Shown: positions 10,198-20,569, numbered from the stretch's first letter. The stretch is 64,000 nt of DNA from Acetonema longum DSM 6540 (GCF_000219125.1 NZ_AFGF01000234.1:1-64000); one strand, 5' to 3'. Translations and numbers: made by a program. Notes: generated from the sequence alone by a model not told the origin.

Positions 10198-11709
10198 GTG
10201 AAAATCTCTCTTTTTTCTACAAATGATGCCGGGGGTGCAGGTAAGGCTGCACTCCGGTTAAACCGAAGCTTAAATATAGCAGGCGAAAACAGTACACTGT
10301 TTGTAAAATGGAAAAATGCTGAATCCGCTAATGTAATGCAGTTAAATTCTGCGGAAATTGTTAACCGAGTGTTTGATAAAACAGTTATAAAGCATTTCTT
10401 TAATAATGTCTATGAAGGAAATACAATTTGTTCCGCTATGTACCCTAGTGTTGGTTTTAATTATCTCACACTATTACGTGATACGAATATCGTTAATTTA
10501 CATTGGATATCGACGTTTGTGTCGGTTGAGGCGATAGCTAAAATTCATCAAATGGGAAAACCCATTGTTTGGACTTTGCACGATCAAAACCCTATGACGG
10601 GAGGCTGTCATTATACTCATGGTTGCGAAAAATATAAAATCGATTGTTCAGATTGTCCGCAATTAAAAGAAAATCAATATAATATCACAAAGTCAATGCT
10701 GGAAACGAAAATTAAATATTTGCCCAAAGATATCATTATAGTAACTCCTAGTCGATGGATGGCTGACTGTGCCAGAGAAAGCACTGTTTTCCGGAGTAAT
10801 AGGATTGAAGTTATCCCGAATTCGATTGAGACTGAATTATATAAACCGATGTCAAAAACTTACGCCAAAATGCAACTGGATATTCCAGTTACGGCGAAAG
10901 TGATATTATTTGGGGCATATGACCTAAAAGAAAAAAGAAAAGGTTTGGAACAGTTAATTCAGGCAATTCAATACTTGATGCAGGACACAGAAGGCAGAAA
11001 GCTAATAGAGGATAAACAATTATATATCCTTACATTCGGACAGCCGTCAACCTTATTAACCCAACTAGGCATTCCATATAAAACTTTGTCTTATATTCAT
11101 GAAGATGAAAGATTAGCATTAGCATATTCTGCGGCGGATGTACTCGCATTGCCTTCGCTAGAAGATAATCTGCCTAATTTAATCCTGGAAAGTATGGCCT
11201 GCGGCACTCCGGTGGTTGCATTTAAGACTGGAGGGATGCCGGACATTATCAAAGATGGCGATAATGGTTTTTTAGTTCCGTTAAATGATGCTAAAGGCTT
11301 TGCAACACAAATCATGGCCGTATTTTCGGGACCGCCGATGAACGATAATTGCCGTCGCTTGATTGTAGATCACTACCGTTTGGATATCCAGGCCTCTCGA
11401 TATCAGCAACTTTTTGCTGAAATAGCCGAATTAACTACTAAAGCGCCTAAGCAAAAACATATCCCGTATATATTCGCAGAATCGGCCTCTGTCATGATGC
11501 CGCTGCTATGTGAGACAGCGGTTGAACTTCAGGCGGAACACGATGCATTAAAACAGGAGTGTGATGCATTGAGACAAAAACAGGATATGCTGATTACCTG
11601 TAAAAATAACCTTGAAGCAGAACTTCAAGGAGTCTATAGGTCAAAATCGTGGAAAATAACGAAACCTTTACGGGAAGTTATTAGTGCAATGAGAAGATTC
11701 AAACAGTGA
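10198..11709 (+). CDS. Glycosyltransferase family 4 with C-terminal coiled coil
   Basis: The protein begins KISLFSTNDAGGAGKAALRLNRSL, the N-terminal glycine-rich loop of GT-B enzymes. Residues around 330-350 give PSLEDNLPNLILESMACGTPVVAF, the nucleotide-sugar-binding EX7E region of family 4. The last 90 residues are helical with heptad-like LQAEHDALKQECDALRQ, followed by SKSWKITKPLR, a tail common in large surface-glycan transferases. The start is set at the GTG at 10198, which follows AAGGATGG and aligns with family N-termini; an in-frame ATG at 10165 would add 11 residues with no ribosome site. The sugar transferred is unknown. Confidence 0.85.
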   Translation: MKISLFSTNDAGGAGKAALRLNRSLNIAGENSTLFVKWKNAESANVMQLNSAEIVNRVFDKTVIKHFFNNVYEGNTICSAMYPSVGFNYLTLLRDTNIVNLHWISTFVSVEAIAKIHQMGKPIVWTLHDQNPMTGGCHYTHGCEKYKIDCSDCPQLKENQYNITKSMLETKIKYLPKDIIIVTPSRWMADCARESTVFRSNRIEVIPNSIETELYKPMSKTYAKMQLDIPVTAKVILFGAYDLKEKRKGLEQLIQAIQYLMQDTEGRKLIEDKQLYILTFGQPSTLLTQLGIPYKTLSYIHEDERLALAYSAADVLALPSLEDNLPNLILESMACGTPVVAFKTGGMPDIIKDGDNGFLVPLNDAKGFATQIMAVFSGPPMNDNCRRLIVDHYRLDIQASRYQQLFAEIAELTTKAPKQKHIPYIFAESASVMMPLLCETAVELQAEHDALKQECDALRQKQDMLITCKNNLEAELQGVYRSKSWKITKPLREVISAMRRFKQ

Positions 11710-11731
11710 TATTGGAGCGAGGGATACACAT

Positions 11732-12850
11732 ATGCCGCGAAACTGCATGGATATGGTAGATACAAGTCAGAATGCATTACCAAAGATACCTAACCAGGTT
11801 TGTGGCTGGCGCTTTCGAATGGAATCCTCTCATGTGAAGCCATTTGTTGAAGGTGGGCTGCGCTTGCGCGGTACATATAAACGTAGTGAGTCGAACGCGC
11901 CATTGGTTACTATAATCACTGTCGTTTATAACCGCGTCTGCAAGCTGGAGAGAGCTATAAAGTCTGTGTTAATGCAAACATATAGAAATATTGAATATAT
12001 TGTAATTGATGGTGCCAGTACTGATGGCACTTTAGAAGTCATTAAAAACTACGAGCATATTATTGATTACTACGTTTCAGAACCAGATCAAGGTGTTTAT
12101 AATGCAATGAATAAAGGTCTTTCCCTTGCTGCCGGAGACTATATATGCATTTTAAATTCCGATGATTGGCTCATAGATGACGCTATCAAGTATTCGGTTC
12201 GAGAACTGCTTGCTTCGAATGCTGACTATTCAGGAGCAGATGAATATTGTGTGGATGAGCAGGGCAATTTGGTTTTCCTTTATGGATTGCGACATTTTGA
12301 CGAAGTAGCATTAGTGATGGGAAATCCCTGCAATCATGGAACAATGCTGATTAGCAGTAATGCATATGAAAAAATTGGCTATTATGATGAAACCTATAAG
12401 ATCGCAGCTGATTTAAAAATGCAATTAGCATTAATTACTGATAACCGAATGAAACATTGCATAATAAATAAGCCTATCCATTACTATGAATTAGCTGGCC
12501 TTTCCGATATTCATAAAGATATGATGCTCAAGGAAGTGGCACAAGTACTACGAGAGTATCATCCATCTATAAATAAGACTGAATTGTGTTCTCTGGTCTC
12601 TTTGGTATTCGATTGGCAATTTAATGAGCAAATCATTTCAGATATTGAAAACATCTTAAGGAAACCATATTATACTCAAAAACAAAAGTATTATTTATTA
12701 AATCGTTTGGTCGAATGCGGTTATACAATAAAAGACCAAGAATTTAAACACTTGGTAGGTAAGACATTTAGTTATCATCACTTAGGTACTAGATTTTATA
12801 CTTTTATAAAAAAAATTATATACTATGTATGCTATAAATTTGATCGATGA
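11732..12850 (+). CDS. Glycosyltransferase family 2
   Basis: This is a 372-residue protein with an N-terminal extension of about 50 residues and then a GT-A domain: VTIITVVYNRVCKLERAIKS, YIVIDGASTDGT, the acceptor/base region SEPDQGVYNAMNKGL and the metal-binding NSDDW. The segment SGADEYCVDEQGNLVFLYG and the later GNPCNHGTMLIS fit WcaA-like family 2 enzymes. The C-terminal third is AT-rich and less conserved. A GAGGGA ribosome site precedes the ATG. It should add one sugar to the lipid-linked repeat on the cytoplasmic side; donor and linkage are not predictable. Confidence 0.88.
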   Translation: MPRNCMDMVDTSQNALPKIPNQVCGWRFRMESSHVKPFVEGGLRLRGTYKRSESNAPLVTIITVVYNRVCKLERAIKSVLMQTYRNIEYIVIDGASTDGTLEVIKNYEHIIDYYVSEPDQGVYNAMNKGLSLAAGDYICILNSDDWLIDDAIKYSVRELLASNADYSGADEYCVDEQGNLVFLYGLRHFDEVALVMGNPCNHGTMLISSNAYEKIGYYDETYKIAADLKMQLALITDNRMKHCIINKPIHYYELAGLSDIHKDMMLKEVAQVLREYHPSINKTELCSLVSLVFDWQFNEQIISDIENILRKPYYTQKQKYYLLNRLVECGYTIKDQEFKHLVGKTFSYHHLGTRFYTFIKKIIYYVCYKFDR

Positions 12851-12908
12851 GAGACTCTTAAAACATCTTTTTCCAATAAATCACTAAAATGTTTTATGGG
12901 AGAACTAC

Positions 12909-14018
12909 ATGAAAGTAGAGTATTTTAAAATGTATATTCGTAATCTTTGTAAGTCGGGATTCCATGCGATGAAAGCATTAATTTATAACAATCGTATCTC
13001 ACAACGTCATTATCCGGATGATAAGTTATTGGAAACGGTTCAACTTTGGGGTAATGGGATAAACTTGAACGAGCAAATGAAATATGTGTATGGTATACAC
13101 CGAAGCGGTTGGAATTATGCAGTCAGTTCATTACGAAAATTGCATAATCCTTACGCTGCTTTTTTAGATTCTTTTATTGAAAAGACGTTTAGTTGGGATG
13201 AGAAAGGTAGTCCACCACATGAGTATGACTGGATTGGAGTTCTTCACATTCCGCCGATGGTTCCTGAGTGGCTTCCGGATCATCTACAGGCTCAGTACTT
13301 CGAAAATATTAGAAAAACTGAGAAATGGAAGGTAAGTGAACCTCACTGTAAAGGTTTTTTCACTTTATCACAATATCATGCAAATTATATGCGTAGAATG
13401 GTGGATGTACCGGTATCAGTTCTTTATCATCCAACAGAAATACCTGAAGCGCAATGGAATATCGAACGCTTTGAAATGAATCAAGAAAAAAAAATTGTTC
13501 AAGTTGGTTGGTGGCTAAGAAATATGTTTGGGATTTATGAATTACCTAAATCAAAATACTGTAAGGTTTTTCTTAAGAGTAGAACTGAATCTTGGTTTGA
13601 TGAATTACTTAAAGTAGAAGGGGAATATAGAAAAAAGATAGGAAAATTAAAAGATGGGATGTTGGACACTGTGACGACCCTCTCTTTTTTGCCCAATGAT
13701 CAATATGATGCATTGCTCACAGAAAATATAGTGTTCATTAATCTTTATGATACCAGTGCGAATAATGCAGTGATCGAGTGTATGGCAAGAGGGACTCCTT
13801 TACTTGTAAATAAATTACCTGCTGTTATTGAATATCTTGGACCAGAATATCCTCTATACTATGAAACATACAACGAAGCAATAGAAAAGGCACATGATTT
13901 TCAATTGTTGTATGCTGCTAGTCAGTATCTTAAACAACCTGAAAGACGAACTAAATTGACAAGGAAATTCTTTTTAGAAAGCTTTCTTTCATCTGAAGTT
14001 TATCATAGCATTAACTAA
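12909..14018 (+). CDS. Putative GT-B glycosyltransferase
   Basis: This 369-residue protein lacks a clear N-terminal GT-B glycine loop, but its C-terminal third has a recognisable nucleotide-sugar site: FINLYDTSANNAVIECMARGTPLLVNKLPAVIEYLGPEYPLYY, the EX7E-like pattern of GT-B enzymes. Upstream segments read DWIGVLHIPPMVPEWLP and FFTLSQYHANYMRR, similar to capsular glycosyltransferases that cannot be assigned to a specific sugar. No signal peptide or membrane helix is evident. It lies between a family 2 transferase and gmd in the AT-rich core of the locus, so a role in the same glycan is the obvious inference. Confidence 0.7.
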   Translation: MKVEYFKMYIRNLCKSGFHAMKALIYNNRISQRHYPDDKLLETVQLWGNGINLNEQMKYVYGIHRSGWNYAVSSLRKLHNPYAAFLDSFIEKTFSWDEKGSPPHEYDWIGVLHIPPMVPEWLPDHLQAQYFENIRKTEKWKVSEPHCKGFFTLSQYHANYMRRMVDVPVSVLYHPTEIPEAQWNIERFEMNQEKKIVQVGWWLRNMFGIYELPKSKYCKVFLKSRTESWFDELLKVEGEYRKKIGKLKDGMLDTVTTLSFLPNDQYDALLTENIVFINLYDTSANNAVIECMARGTPLLVNKLPAVIEYLGPEYPLYYETYNEAIEKAHDFQLLYAASQYLKQPERRTKLTRKFFLESFLSSEVYHSIN

Positions 14019-14124
14019 AAAAATTACCGCGCTACTTTTTGTGGCCTTTTTAAAGAGTCGAGTCGAATTCTTGAGATATCTTGGGTCTTCAAAAGAGTAT
14101 TTAATTCAGGGGGAATAAGTAAAA

Positions 14125-15210
14125 ATGAAACGTGCCTTAATTACGGGAACTACAGGTCAGGATGGAGCATACTTGTCAGAATTACTATTAAGGAATAATT
14201 ATGAAGTGCATGGCGTGAAACGCCGTGCTTCTCAATTTAATACAAATCGCATTGATCATTTATACAAGGATAGGCATGAAGATGATGTGCGTTTTTTTCT
14301 ACATTATGGTGATATGACCGATTCTACCAATCTTATACGCATTATTCAACAAGTTCAGCCCGATGAAATATACAATCTTGCGGCTCAAAGTCACGTACAG
14401 GTATCCTTTGAGACGCCGGAGTATACTGCTAATGCAGATGCAATAGGAACCTTACGTATCTTAGAGGCAATCCGGATTTTAGGGTTGGAGAAAAAAACTA
14501 AATTTTATCAGGCTTCCACCAGTGAACTATATGGCAAAGTACAGGAAACTCCGCAAAAAGAGACTACACCGTTTTATCCTCGCAGTCCTTATGCTGCAGC
14601 TAAGCTCTATGGCTACTGGATTACTGTCAATTACCGTGAAGCCTATGGAATATATGCATGTAATGGCATTCTTTTTAACCACGAGTCACCATTAAGGGGC
14701 GAAACTTTTGTTACCAGGAAGATTACTCGTGCTGTGGCTCGTATCAAATTAGGTTTGCAGCAAAAACTGTATCTTGGAAACCTCGATGCCAAACGTGACT
14801 GGGGATTTGCCAAGGATTACGTAGAGGCTATGTGGCTCATCCTTCAACAAGATGTGCCGGATGACTATGTGATTGGAACCGGAGAGACGCATTCTGTTAG
14901 AGAGTTTGTTGAATTGGCGTTTAAAGAAGTTGGCACCGAAATTGAGTGGCAAGGAATCGGTGCGGAAGAAAAAGGGATTGATAAAAATTCTCGTCGAGTT
15001 CTGGTTGAAGTGGATCCTCGCTATTTCCGGCCTACGGAAGTAGATCTTTTATGGTCAAACCCTACTAAGGCCAAAACTAAACTCGGGTGGAACCCTAAAA
15101 CAACTTTAGGAGAACTTTGTGCCATGATGGTGCAAGAAGATCTTGCAGCAGCAGAAAAGGACATGCTTTGCGTGGCCAACGGCTATACTGTTCCTGCTTT
15201 TAACGAGTAG
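14125..15210 (+). CDS. gmd: GDP-mannose 4,6-dehydratase
   Basis: This 361-residue short-chain dehydrogenase converts GDP-D-mannose to GDP-4-keto-6-deoxy-D-mannose. It shows the Rossmann start [39 protein letters not shown], the catalytic TSELYGK and YXXXK as YAAAKLYGY, and the Gmd-specific [16 protein letters not shown]. Length is typical. It is followed after 35 bp by fcl, the standard GDP-L-fucose pair, and its substrate can be supplied by the phosphomannomutase at 19.1 kb and ManC at 26.5 kb. A GGGGGAA ribosome site precedes the ATG. Confidence 0.97.
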   Translation: MKRALITGTTGQDGAYLSELLLRNNYEVHGVKRRASQFNTNRIDHLYKDRHEDDVRFFLHYGDMTDSTNLIRIIQQVQPDEIYNLAAQSHVQVSFETPEYTANADAIGTLRILEAIRILGLEKKTKFYQASTSELYGKVQETPQKETTPFYPRSPYAAAKLYGYWITVNYREAYGIYACNGILFNHESPLRGETFVTRKITRAVARIKLGLQQKLYLGNLDAKRDWGFAKDYVEAMWLILQQDVPDDYVIGTGETHSVREFVELAFKEVGTEIEWQGIGAEEKGIDKNSRRVLVEVDPRYFRPTEVDLLWSNPTKAKTKLGWNPKTTLGELCAMMVQEDLAAAEKDMLCVANGYTVPAFNE

Positions 15211-15245
15211 TTACTTGTATTTTTATAGATTTTGAGGTGTGATAA

Positions 15246-16175
15246 GTGGAAAAACAAGCGAAAATTTACGTCGCCGGACACAAGGGTTTAGTCGGTTCGG
15301 CAATTGTTCGGAGGTTGGAACAAGAAGGCTATAAGAATTTTTTGTTTCGTTCAAGCAAAGAAGTGGATTTGACTAATCAGGTAGAGACGCAGAAATTGTT
15401 TGAAACTGAAAAACCGGATTATGTCTTTGTCGCGGCCGCCAAGGTAGGAGGCATCTTGGCTAACAATTCTTATCCGGCTCAGTTTATTTACGAAAATCTT
15501 ATAATGGAATCCAATATTATTCATGCTGCCTATCAAAATGAGGTAAAGAAACTCTTGTTTTTGGGCAGTTCTTGCATCTACCCGAAAATGGCGCTTCAGC
15601 CGTTGAACGAAGAATACCTCTTAACCGGGCCTTTAGAACCTACCAATGAGTGGTATGCCATCGCCAAAATCGCCGGCATTAAATTATGCCAAGCCTACCG
15701 GCGTCAGTATGGCTGCAACTTTATTAGTGTCATGCCTACCAATCTTTATGGTCCTAATGACAATTTTGACATGGAAACTTCTCATGTACTGCCTGCGCTG
15801 ATTCGCAAGTTCCATGAAGCGAAGCATAAGGGAGACACATCAGTTTCCGTTTGGGGCAGTGGTACGCCCAGACGTGAATTTCTCTTTGTGGATGACTTGG
15901 CAGATGCTTGCTGCTTTGTGATGGACCAATATGAAGGGGAACAAATTGTTAACATCGGTACGGGCACGGATATTACCATTGCTGATTTGGCGGCAATTAT
16001 AGCCGAAATCACAGGGTTTGTCGGAAAAATCGTTTATGATGCGTCAAAACCGGATGGAACCCCTGTCAAACGTCTTGATGTTACAAAACTGTCCAATTTA
16101 GGCTGGAAGGCTACTACTTCTTTACGGGATGGACTAGCAGAAACTTATCAATGGTATGTATCGCAAACGAAGTAG
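15246..16175 (+). CDS. fcl: GDP-L-fucose synthase
   Basis: This 309-residue epimerase/reductase turns the Gmd product into GDP-L-fucose using NADPH. Visible features are [17 protein letters not shown] (nucleotide binding), [15 protein letters not shown] as YAIAKIAG, and [24 protein letters not shown], all diagnostic of the WcaG/Fcl family. Translation starts at GTG 15246 after GAGGTGTGATAA. It follows gmd closely and is presumably co-transcribed. This means the surface glycan, or another glycoconjugate, probably contains fucose or a derivative. Confidence 0.97.
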   Translation: MEKQAKIYVAGHKGLVGSAIVRRLEQEGYKNFLFRSSKEVDLTNQVETQKLFETEKPDYVFVAAAKVGGILANNSYPAQFIYENLIMESNIIHAAYQNEVKKLLFLGSSCIYPKMALQPLNEEYLLTGPLEPTNEWYAIAKIAGIKLCQAYRRQYGCNFISVMPTNLYGPNDNFDMETSHVLPALIRKFHEAKHKGDTSVSVWGSGTPRREFLFVDDLADACCFVMDQYEGEQIVNIGTGTDITIADLAAIIAEITGFVGKIVYDASKPDGTPVKRLDVTKLSNLGWKATTSLRDGLAETYQWYVSQTK

Positions 16176-16245
16176 ACTGGTTTCGCATAATTTTGCTTAT
16201 TTTTGCTGCAGTAGCGAATTAGTGGGATAGCAAAGGAGCGAATCA

Positions 16246-17082
16246 ATGCAAAAGGGTGCTTTAGGAGATCCAATTAAGGTTAGTATCATTACTATATGTC
16301 TTAATGCTAAAGAGACTATTGAGCATACGATAAAAAATGTTATTGCCCAGACGTATCCGCACATAGAATACATTGTCATTGATGGCGGATCTACTGATGG
16401 AACTGTGAAAATCATATCGAAGTATTCGCAAAAGATATTTTGGTGGTGCAGTGAAAAAGATCAAGGAATTGCTGATGCATTTAACAAGGGCATTGCTAAG
16501 GCCTCCGGCGACTTGGTAGGCATAGTAAACGCAGACGATTGGTATGCGGAAGGTACGGTGGCAACTGTAGTTGAAGCTTTCAAGGCTAATCCGGATGCCG
16601 GCTTCGTTTTTGGGGATCTCGTATTTTGTGACCGGAATAGAATTCCTAGTGTCATACATCATGGTAACCCAGACTATCATGATGCTATCCGATATACTAT
16701 GCCGCCGACTCCTCATCCGACCGTTTTTGTTCGTAAAGAAGTTTACATCCAGCATGGCGGGTTTGATACTAACTACAAAATTGCTATGGATTATGAGTTG
16801 TTGCGGCGTTTTTCTGTTCAGGGCGTAAGGGGAGTATATATTCCCAAGCCTTTGACTTATATGGGGTTGGGAGGCTATTCGGATAGAAATTACCATATAG
16901 GATATTGGGAAGTAATGACTATATCGATAAAATATGGATATCCTGGTGCCTGGGCATTTTTGCGATTTGTCTATAAAACAGGAAAATCATTTTTTCGGGT
17001 CATTCTTCAAACGTTAGGCATGAATCAAGTCGTGGCTGTTTACCGCAGACATAGGAAAGGGGTAACTGTTCTAACACAGTAA
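16246..17082 (+). CDS. Glycosyltransferase family 2 (WcaA-like)
   Basis: This is a 278-residue GT-A enzyme: VSIITICLNAKETIEHTIKNV, YIVIDGGSTDGT, SEKDQGIADAFNKGI and NADDWY form the canonical family 2 set with an aspartate-containing metal site. The segment PHPTVFVRKEVY followed by IAMDYELLRR is the acceptor-side motif of this subfamily. The start is supported by AAAGGAG seven bases upstream. It follows fcl, so it could be the fucosyltransferase or add another sugar of the repeat unit; this cannot be decided from sequence. Confidence 0.88.
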   Translation: MQKGALGDPIKVSIITICLNAKETIEHTIKNVIAQTYPHIEYIVIDGGSTDGTVKIISKYSQKIFWWCSEKDQGIADAFNKGIAKASGDLVGIVNADDWYAEGTVATVVEAFKANPDAGFVFGDLVFCDRNRIPSVIHHGNPDYHDAIRYTMPPTPHPTVFVRKEVYIQHGGFDTNYKIAMDYELLRRFSVQGVRGVYIPKPLTYMGLGGYSDRNYHIGYWEVMTISIKYGYPGAWAFLRFVYKTGKSFFRVILQTLGMNQVVAVYRRHRKGVTVLTQ

Positions 17083-17110
17083 AAATGGTTGAACAGGGCG
17101 TGTGTGTGTT

Positions 17111-17983
17111 ATGGATACTGAAATATCAGTAGTAATCCCCACATATAACAGGGCGCATTTATTAGAAAGAACGGTACCATCGTACATCCAGCCGGGTGTC
17201 GGTGAAGTGATCCTGGTGGATGATGCGTCAACAGATTATACATCGGAGATAGTCGGCAAATTGCAGGAGCGTTATCCACTCATTCGCTATATCAGGCTTC
17301 CCCAAAACCAAAGGCAGATGTACGCTAAGAATCGAGGAATTGATGCCGCTCGGTATCCGCTGATCTATTTTGGCGATGATGATTCATTTATCATACCAGG
17401 TTCTATACAACGCTTGGTTGATGTCATCAAAACTCAATACGCCGACATAGCCGGAGCCAAAGCACTATATATGAATTCACTCGATGACTTAACAAATATA
17501 GAGCAATTTATCCGGAATTATGACCATAAAGCGAACGATACACAAGAGATTGCAGATTTGGTCAATTTGCAATTTAATTTTACCCTTTCTACTGAATTTC
17601 CGGTTGAAGTGCCAGTGACTCCTGCCTGTTTCCTGATAAAGAAAGAATGGGCACAGAAGGTCCTGTTTGATGAAAACTACAAAATAAACGCCTATCGAGA
17701 AGAAACCGACTTTTTAGTCCGCGCTTATCTTAATGAAGCCAAAATATTTTATGAGCCGAAAGCCATCCAGATCAACCTGCCACGGACTCTTGCTACCGGT
17801 GGCGCTCATGCTAAAGGTAAGCTGATTTGGTATTTGGCGTGTATATATAACAACTGGTATTTTTTAAAAAAGAACTATTTCGCTCTTTCGCAAAAATGTG
17901 CTTTGCCCCACAATGTGTATGCTATGCAGTGGATGTTTATGATGAGGGGTTTAAGGAAAATTATATCTAAGTTTTTTCCGTAA
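17111..17983 (+). CDS. Glycosyltransferase family 2
   Basis: The N-terminal GT-A domain reads ISVVIPTYNRAHLLERTVPSY, VILVDDASTDYT, with the metal-site region YFGDDDSFIIPGSI and the later TPACFLIKKEWA followed by YREETDFLVRAYL. It is about 290 residues with a basic, hydrophobic C-terminus that may associate with the membrane. The ATG at 17111 is taken as start; a GTG at 17102 is also in frame, and neither has a strong ribosome site. It lies 24 bp before the next glycosyltransferase and is probably translated from the same message. Confidence 0.85.
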   Translation: MDTEISVVIPTYNRAHLLERTVPSYIQPGVGEVILVDDASTDYTSEIVGKLQERYPLIRYIRLPQNQRQMYAKNRGIDAARYPLIYFGDDDSFIIPGSIQRLVDVIKTQYADIAGAKALYMNSLDDLTNIEQFIRNYDHKANDTQEIADLVNLQFNFTLSTEFPVEVPVTPACFLIKKEWAQKVLFDENYKINAYREETDFLVRAYLNEAKIFYEPKAIQINLPRTLATGGAHAKGKLIWYLACIYNNWYFLKKNYFALSQKCALPHNVYAMQWMFMMRGLRKIISKFFP

Positions 17984-18006
17984 GCTGTGAGACTTGGAGG
18001 CACGAA

Positions 18007-19140
18007 ATGAAAGTGGCGATCATTCACGACTGGCTGGTAACTTATGCCGGGGCAGAACGTGTGTTAGAACAAATATTGCAATTATTTCCTCGGGCTGATT
18101 TATATAGTGTGGTAGATTTTCTGTCTGCAAAACAGCGTTCTTTTATATTGAATAAAACAGTGACAACGACATCGATTCAGCGGTATCCTTGGGCAAGGAC
18201 AAAATATAGGTCGTATCTTCCTTTCATGCCCTTGGCGGTTGAACAGTGGGATTTGTCAGCTTATGATTTAGTGATTTCTTCTTCCCATGCCGTGGCAAAA
18301 GGGGCTATTACCGGCCCTGATCAATTGCATATTTCTTATGTTCATTCTCCTATTCGTTATGCATGGGACTTGCAGCACCAGTATCTGCGTGAAGCGGGTC
18401 TGGACGGAGGATTAAAGGGACTTGTCGCTAAATTAATCCTTCACTATATGAGAATGTGGGATCTGCGTACGGCGCATGGAGTGGACCATTTTGTTGCAAA
18501 CTCAGAATTTATCGCTAGGCGAATTCGAAAAGTGTATCGCCGCGACGCCATGGTGATATATCCGCCGGTGGATATAGAAAACTTCAGTTTGGAGACGGCG
18601 AAAGACGACTATTATCTGACTGCTTCCCGTATGGTAGCGTATAAAAAAATGGATAGTATTGTGGAAGCCTTTGCCGGAATGCCTGATAAGAAATTGATCG
18701 TCATTGGCGATGGGCCTGATTCTTCAAAAATAAAAGCATGGGCTAGGCAGGTTAAGAATATCGAACTTTTAGGTTACCAACCATCTTCCGTATTGCGGGA
18801 GTACATGCAAAAAGCTCGGGCTTTCGTATTTGCAGCTGAGGAAGACTTTGGCATTACTCCGGTTGAGGCGCAGGCTTGCGGCACTCCTGTCATCGCTTAT
18901 GGCAAAGGAGGAGCACTGGAAACCATAACCGGATTGGATCAGGAGCATCCGACCGGCGTCTTTTTTTCAGAGCAGGCTGCTCAATCCATTCGTGACGCAG
19001 TCTTTCTTTTTGAGAGAGAGACTGAACAAATATTGCCTGCGTATTGTCGCAAGAATGCAGAACGGTTTTCTGCCGAAAGATTTAGGCAAGAATTTAGTGG
19101 ATATATTAGAACGATCATAGGGGAGAAAGATAATGAGTGA
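18007..19140 (+). CDS. Glycosyltransferase family 4 (WbaZ-like)
   Basis: This 377-residue GT-B enzyme begins MKVAIIHDWLVTYAGAERVLEQI, typical of the WbaZ/mannosyltransferase group. It contains SYVHSPIRYAWD and a nucleotide-sugar site FAAEEDFGITPVEAQACGTPVIAYGKGGALET (residues about 275-310). Relatives often use GDP-mannose, which would suit the GDP-mannose supply genes around it; this donor is inference. The ribosome site GGAGG is six bases before the ATG. Its stop overlaps the start of the phosphomannomutase gene by eight bases, indicating one transcript. Confidence 0.88.
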   Translation: MKVAIIHDWLVTYAGAERVLEQILQLFPRADLYSVVDFLSAKQRSFILNKTVTTTSIQRYPWARTKYRSYLPFMPLAVEQWDLSAYDLVISSSHAVAKGAITGPDQLHISYVHSPIRYAWDLQHQYLREAGLDGGLKGLVAKLILHYMRMWDLRTAHGVDHFVANSEFIARRIRKVYRRDAMVIYPPVDIENFSLETAKDDYYLTASRMVAYKKMDSIVEAFAGMPDKKLIVIGDGPDSSKIKAWARQVKNIELLGYQPSSVLREYMQKARAFVFAAEEDFGITPVEAQACGTPVIAYGKGGALETITGLDQEHPTGVFFSEQAAQSIRDAVFLFERETEQILPAYCRKNAERFSAERFRQEFSGYIRTIIGEKDNE

Positions 19141-20500
19141 GAAAATATCAATAACCCGAAATATATTCAAAGCCTATGACATCCGCGGCAAAATTCCCGG
19201 CGAACTAAACGAGACAGTAGCCTACCGCATTGGCCGGGCCTATGTGGATCAATTCCACACTAAACAAGTCGTTGTGGGCTGTGATGTACGATTGTCTAGT
19301 CTCAGCTTGGTCAAGGCCTTGTCACAAGGATTGCGGGACGGGGGCTGCAATGTGCTGAATATCGGCCTTTGCGGCACCGAGCAGGTTTATTTTGCTACCT
19401 TTCACCTGAAGACTGATGGCGGCATCATGGTTACTGCTAGCCACAATCCTATGGACTATAACGGAATGAAAATGGTTCTGGCCGAGTCCCGACCAGTCAG
19501 CGGCGATACTGGACTGCGGGCGCTGGAGGAACGAGTTATGGCGGGAAACTTTGTAGCGGCTGATGTTCCGGGAGTCGAAAGGGAGTTTCAGATCATGCCT
19601 GACTATGTGAAACATCTCTTGACATATGTTAATACGTCGGCACTGAAACCGCTAAAAGTAGTGGTTAACGCCGGTAATGGCAACGCCGGAGCTGTGATTG
19701 ATGCGTTAGAGCCTCATCTGCCTTTTCAGTTTGTCAAGGTAAATCATGTTCCGGATGGCACTTTTCCTAATGGGATACCCAATCCTCTCTTGCCGGAAAA
19801 TCGGGAAGTTACCGCCAGTGAAGTTCGAAGAACCGGAGCCGATGTAGGCATTGCCTGGGATGGTGACTTTGACAGGTGCTTTTTGTTTGATGAAAAGGGC
19901 GGCTTTATCGAAGGATATTACATCGTAGGCTTTTTAGGTCAGGCTTTTTTACGCAAAAATCCCTGCGCTAAGATCATCCATGACCCAAGACTGACTTGGA
20001 ATACAGTCGAGCAGGTGACGGAATTGGGCGGGGTGCCAGTGCTCAGTAAGACTGGTCATGCCTTTATTAAAGAAAGGATGAGGCAGGAAGATGCTGTATA
20101 CGGCGGTGAAATGTCAGCGCATCACTATTTCAAAAGCTTCGCCTATTGTGACAGCGGCATGATTCCTTGGATTCTTATCTTAGAATGCATATGTCAGCAG
20201 AACAGACCATTATCTCAGCTAGTGGGGGATCGCATGAAACGGTTCCCAGTCAGCGGAGAAATCAACCGGGAAGTGCGTGATTCGGCCGTGGTCCTGCAGG
20301 TTATCGAAAATCACTATGCAAATGGTGCAAAAAGAATAGACCGTACTGATGGTCTGAGCCTGGAATTTGACCAGTGGAGATTCAATGTGCGGATGTCGAA
20401 TACCGAGCCGTTGCTGCGACTGAACATTGAGGCAAAAGATAACAAAGCGCTTATGGAAAAGAAAACGGAAGAGATACTTAGTTTGATTGCATCAGTATAA
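19133..20500 (+). CDS. manB: Phosphomannomutase/phosphoglucomutase
   Basis: This 455-residue member of the alpha-D-phosphohexomutase family interconverts mannose-6-P and mannose-1-P (often glucose phosphates too). The phosphoserine loop TASHNP has its serine at residue 103; the magnesium loop is WDGDFDRCF near residue 245; the sugar-recognition loop is GGEMSAHHYF; and the phosphate-binding region is RMSNTEPLLRLN near the C-terminus. The pattern fits the bifunctional AlgC/ManB group. Coupled to the preceding glycosyltransferase gene and followed by a terminator, it closes the polysaccharide transcription unit. Confidence 0.93.
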   Translation: MSEKISITRNIFKAYDIRGKIPGELNETVAYRIGRAYVDQFHTKQVVVGCDVRLSSLSLVKALSQGLRDGGCNVLNIGLCGTEQVYFATFHLKTDGGIMVTASHNPMDYNGMKMVLAESRPVSGDTGLRALEERVMAGNFVAADVPGVEREFQIMPDYVKHLLTYVNTSALKPLKVVVNAGNGNAGAVIDALEPHLPFQFVKVNHVPDGTFPNGIPNPLLPENREVTASEVRRTGADVGIAWDGDFDRCFLFDEKGGFIEGYYIVGFLGQAFLRKNPCAKIIHDPRLTWNTVEQVTELGGVPVLSKTGHAFIKERMRQEDAVYGGEMSAHHYFKSFAYCDSGMIPWILILECICQQNRPLSQLVGDRMKRFPVSGEINREVRDSAVVLQVIENHYANGAKRIDRTDGLSLEFDQWRFNVRMSNTEPLLRLNIEAKDNKALMEKKTEEILSLIASV

Positions 20501-20506
20501 AAATTG

Positions 20507-20535
20507 AGTCTGTCCTGTTCAGGGCGGGCTTTTTT
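20507..20535 (+). terminator. Intrinsic terminator after the mutase gene
   Basis: AGTCTGTCCTG and CAGGGCGGGCT pair fully (with G-T pairs) around a two-base loop, followed directly by TTTTT. It lies seven bases past the mutase stop and marks the end of the polysaccharide operon. Confidence 0.75.
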
Positions 20536-20569
20536 CTCATAAAGCATTTTCATGGAAGGACTGGATGAT

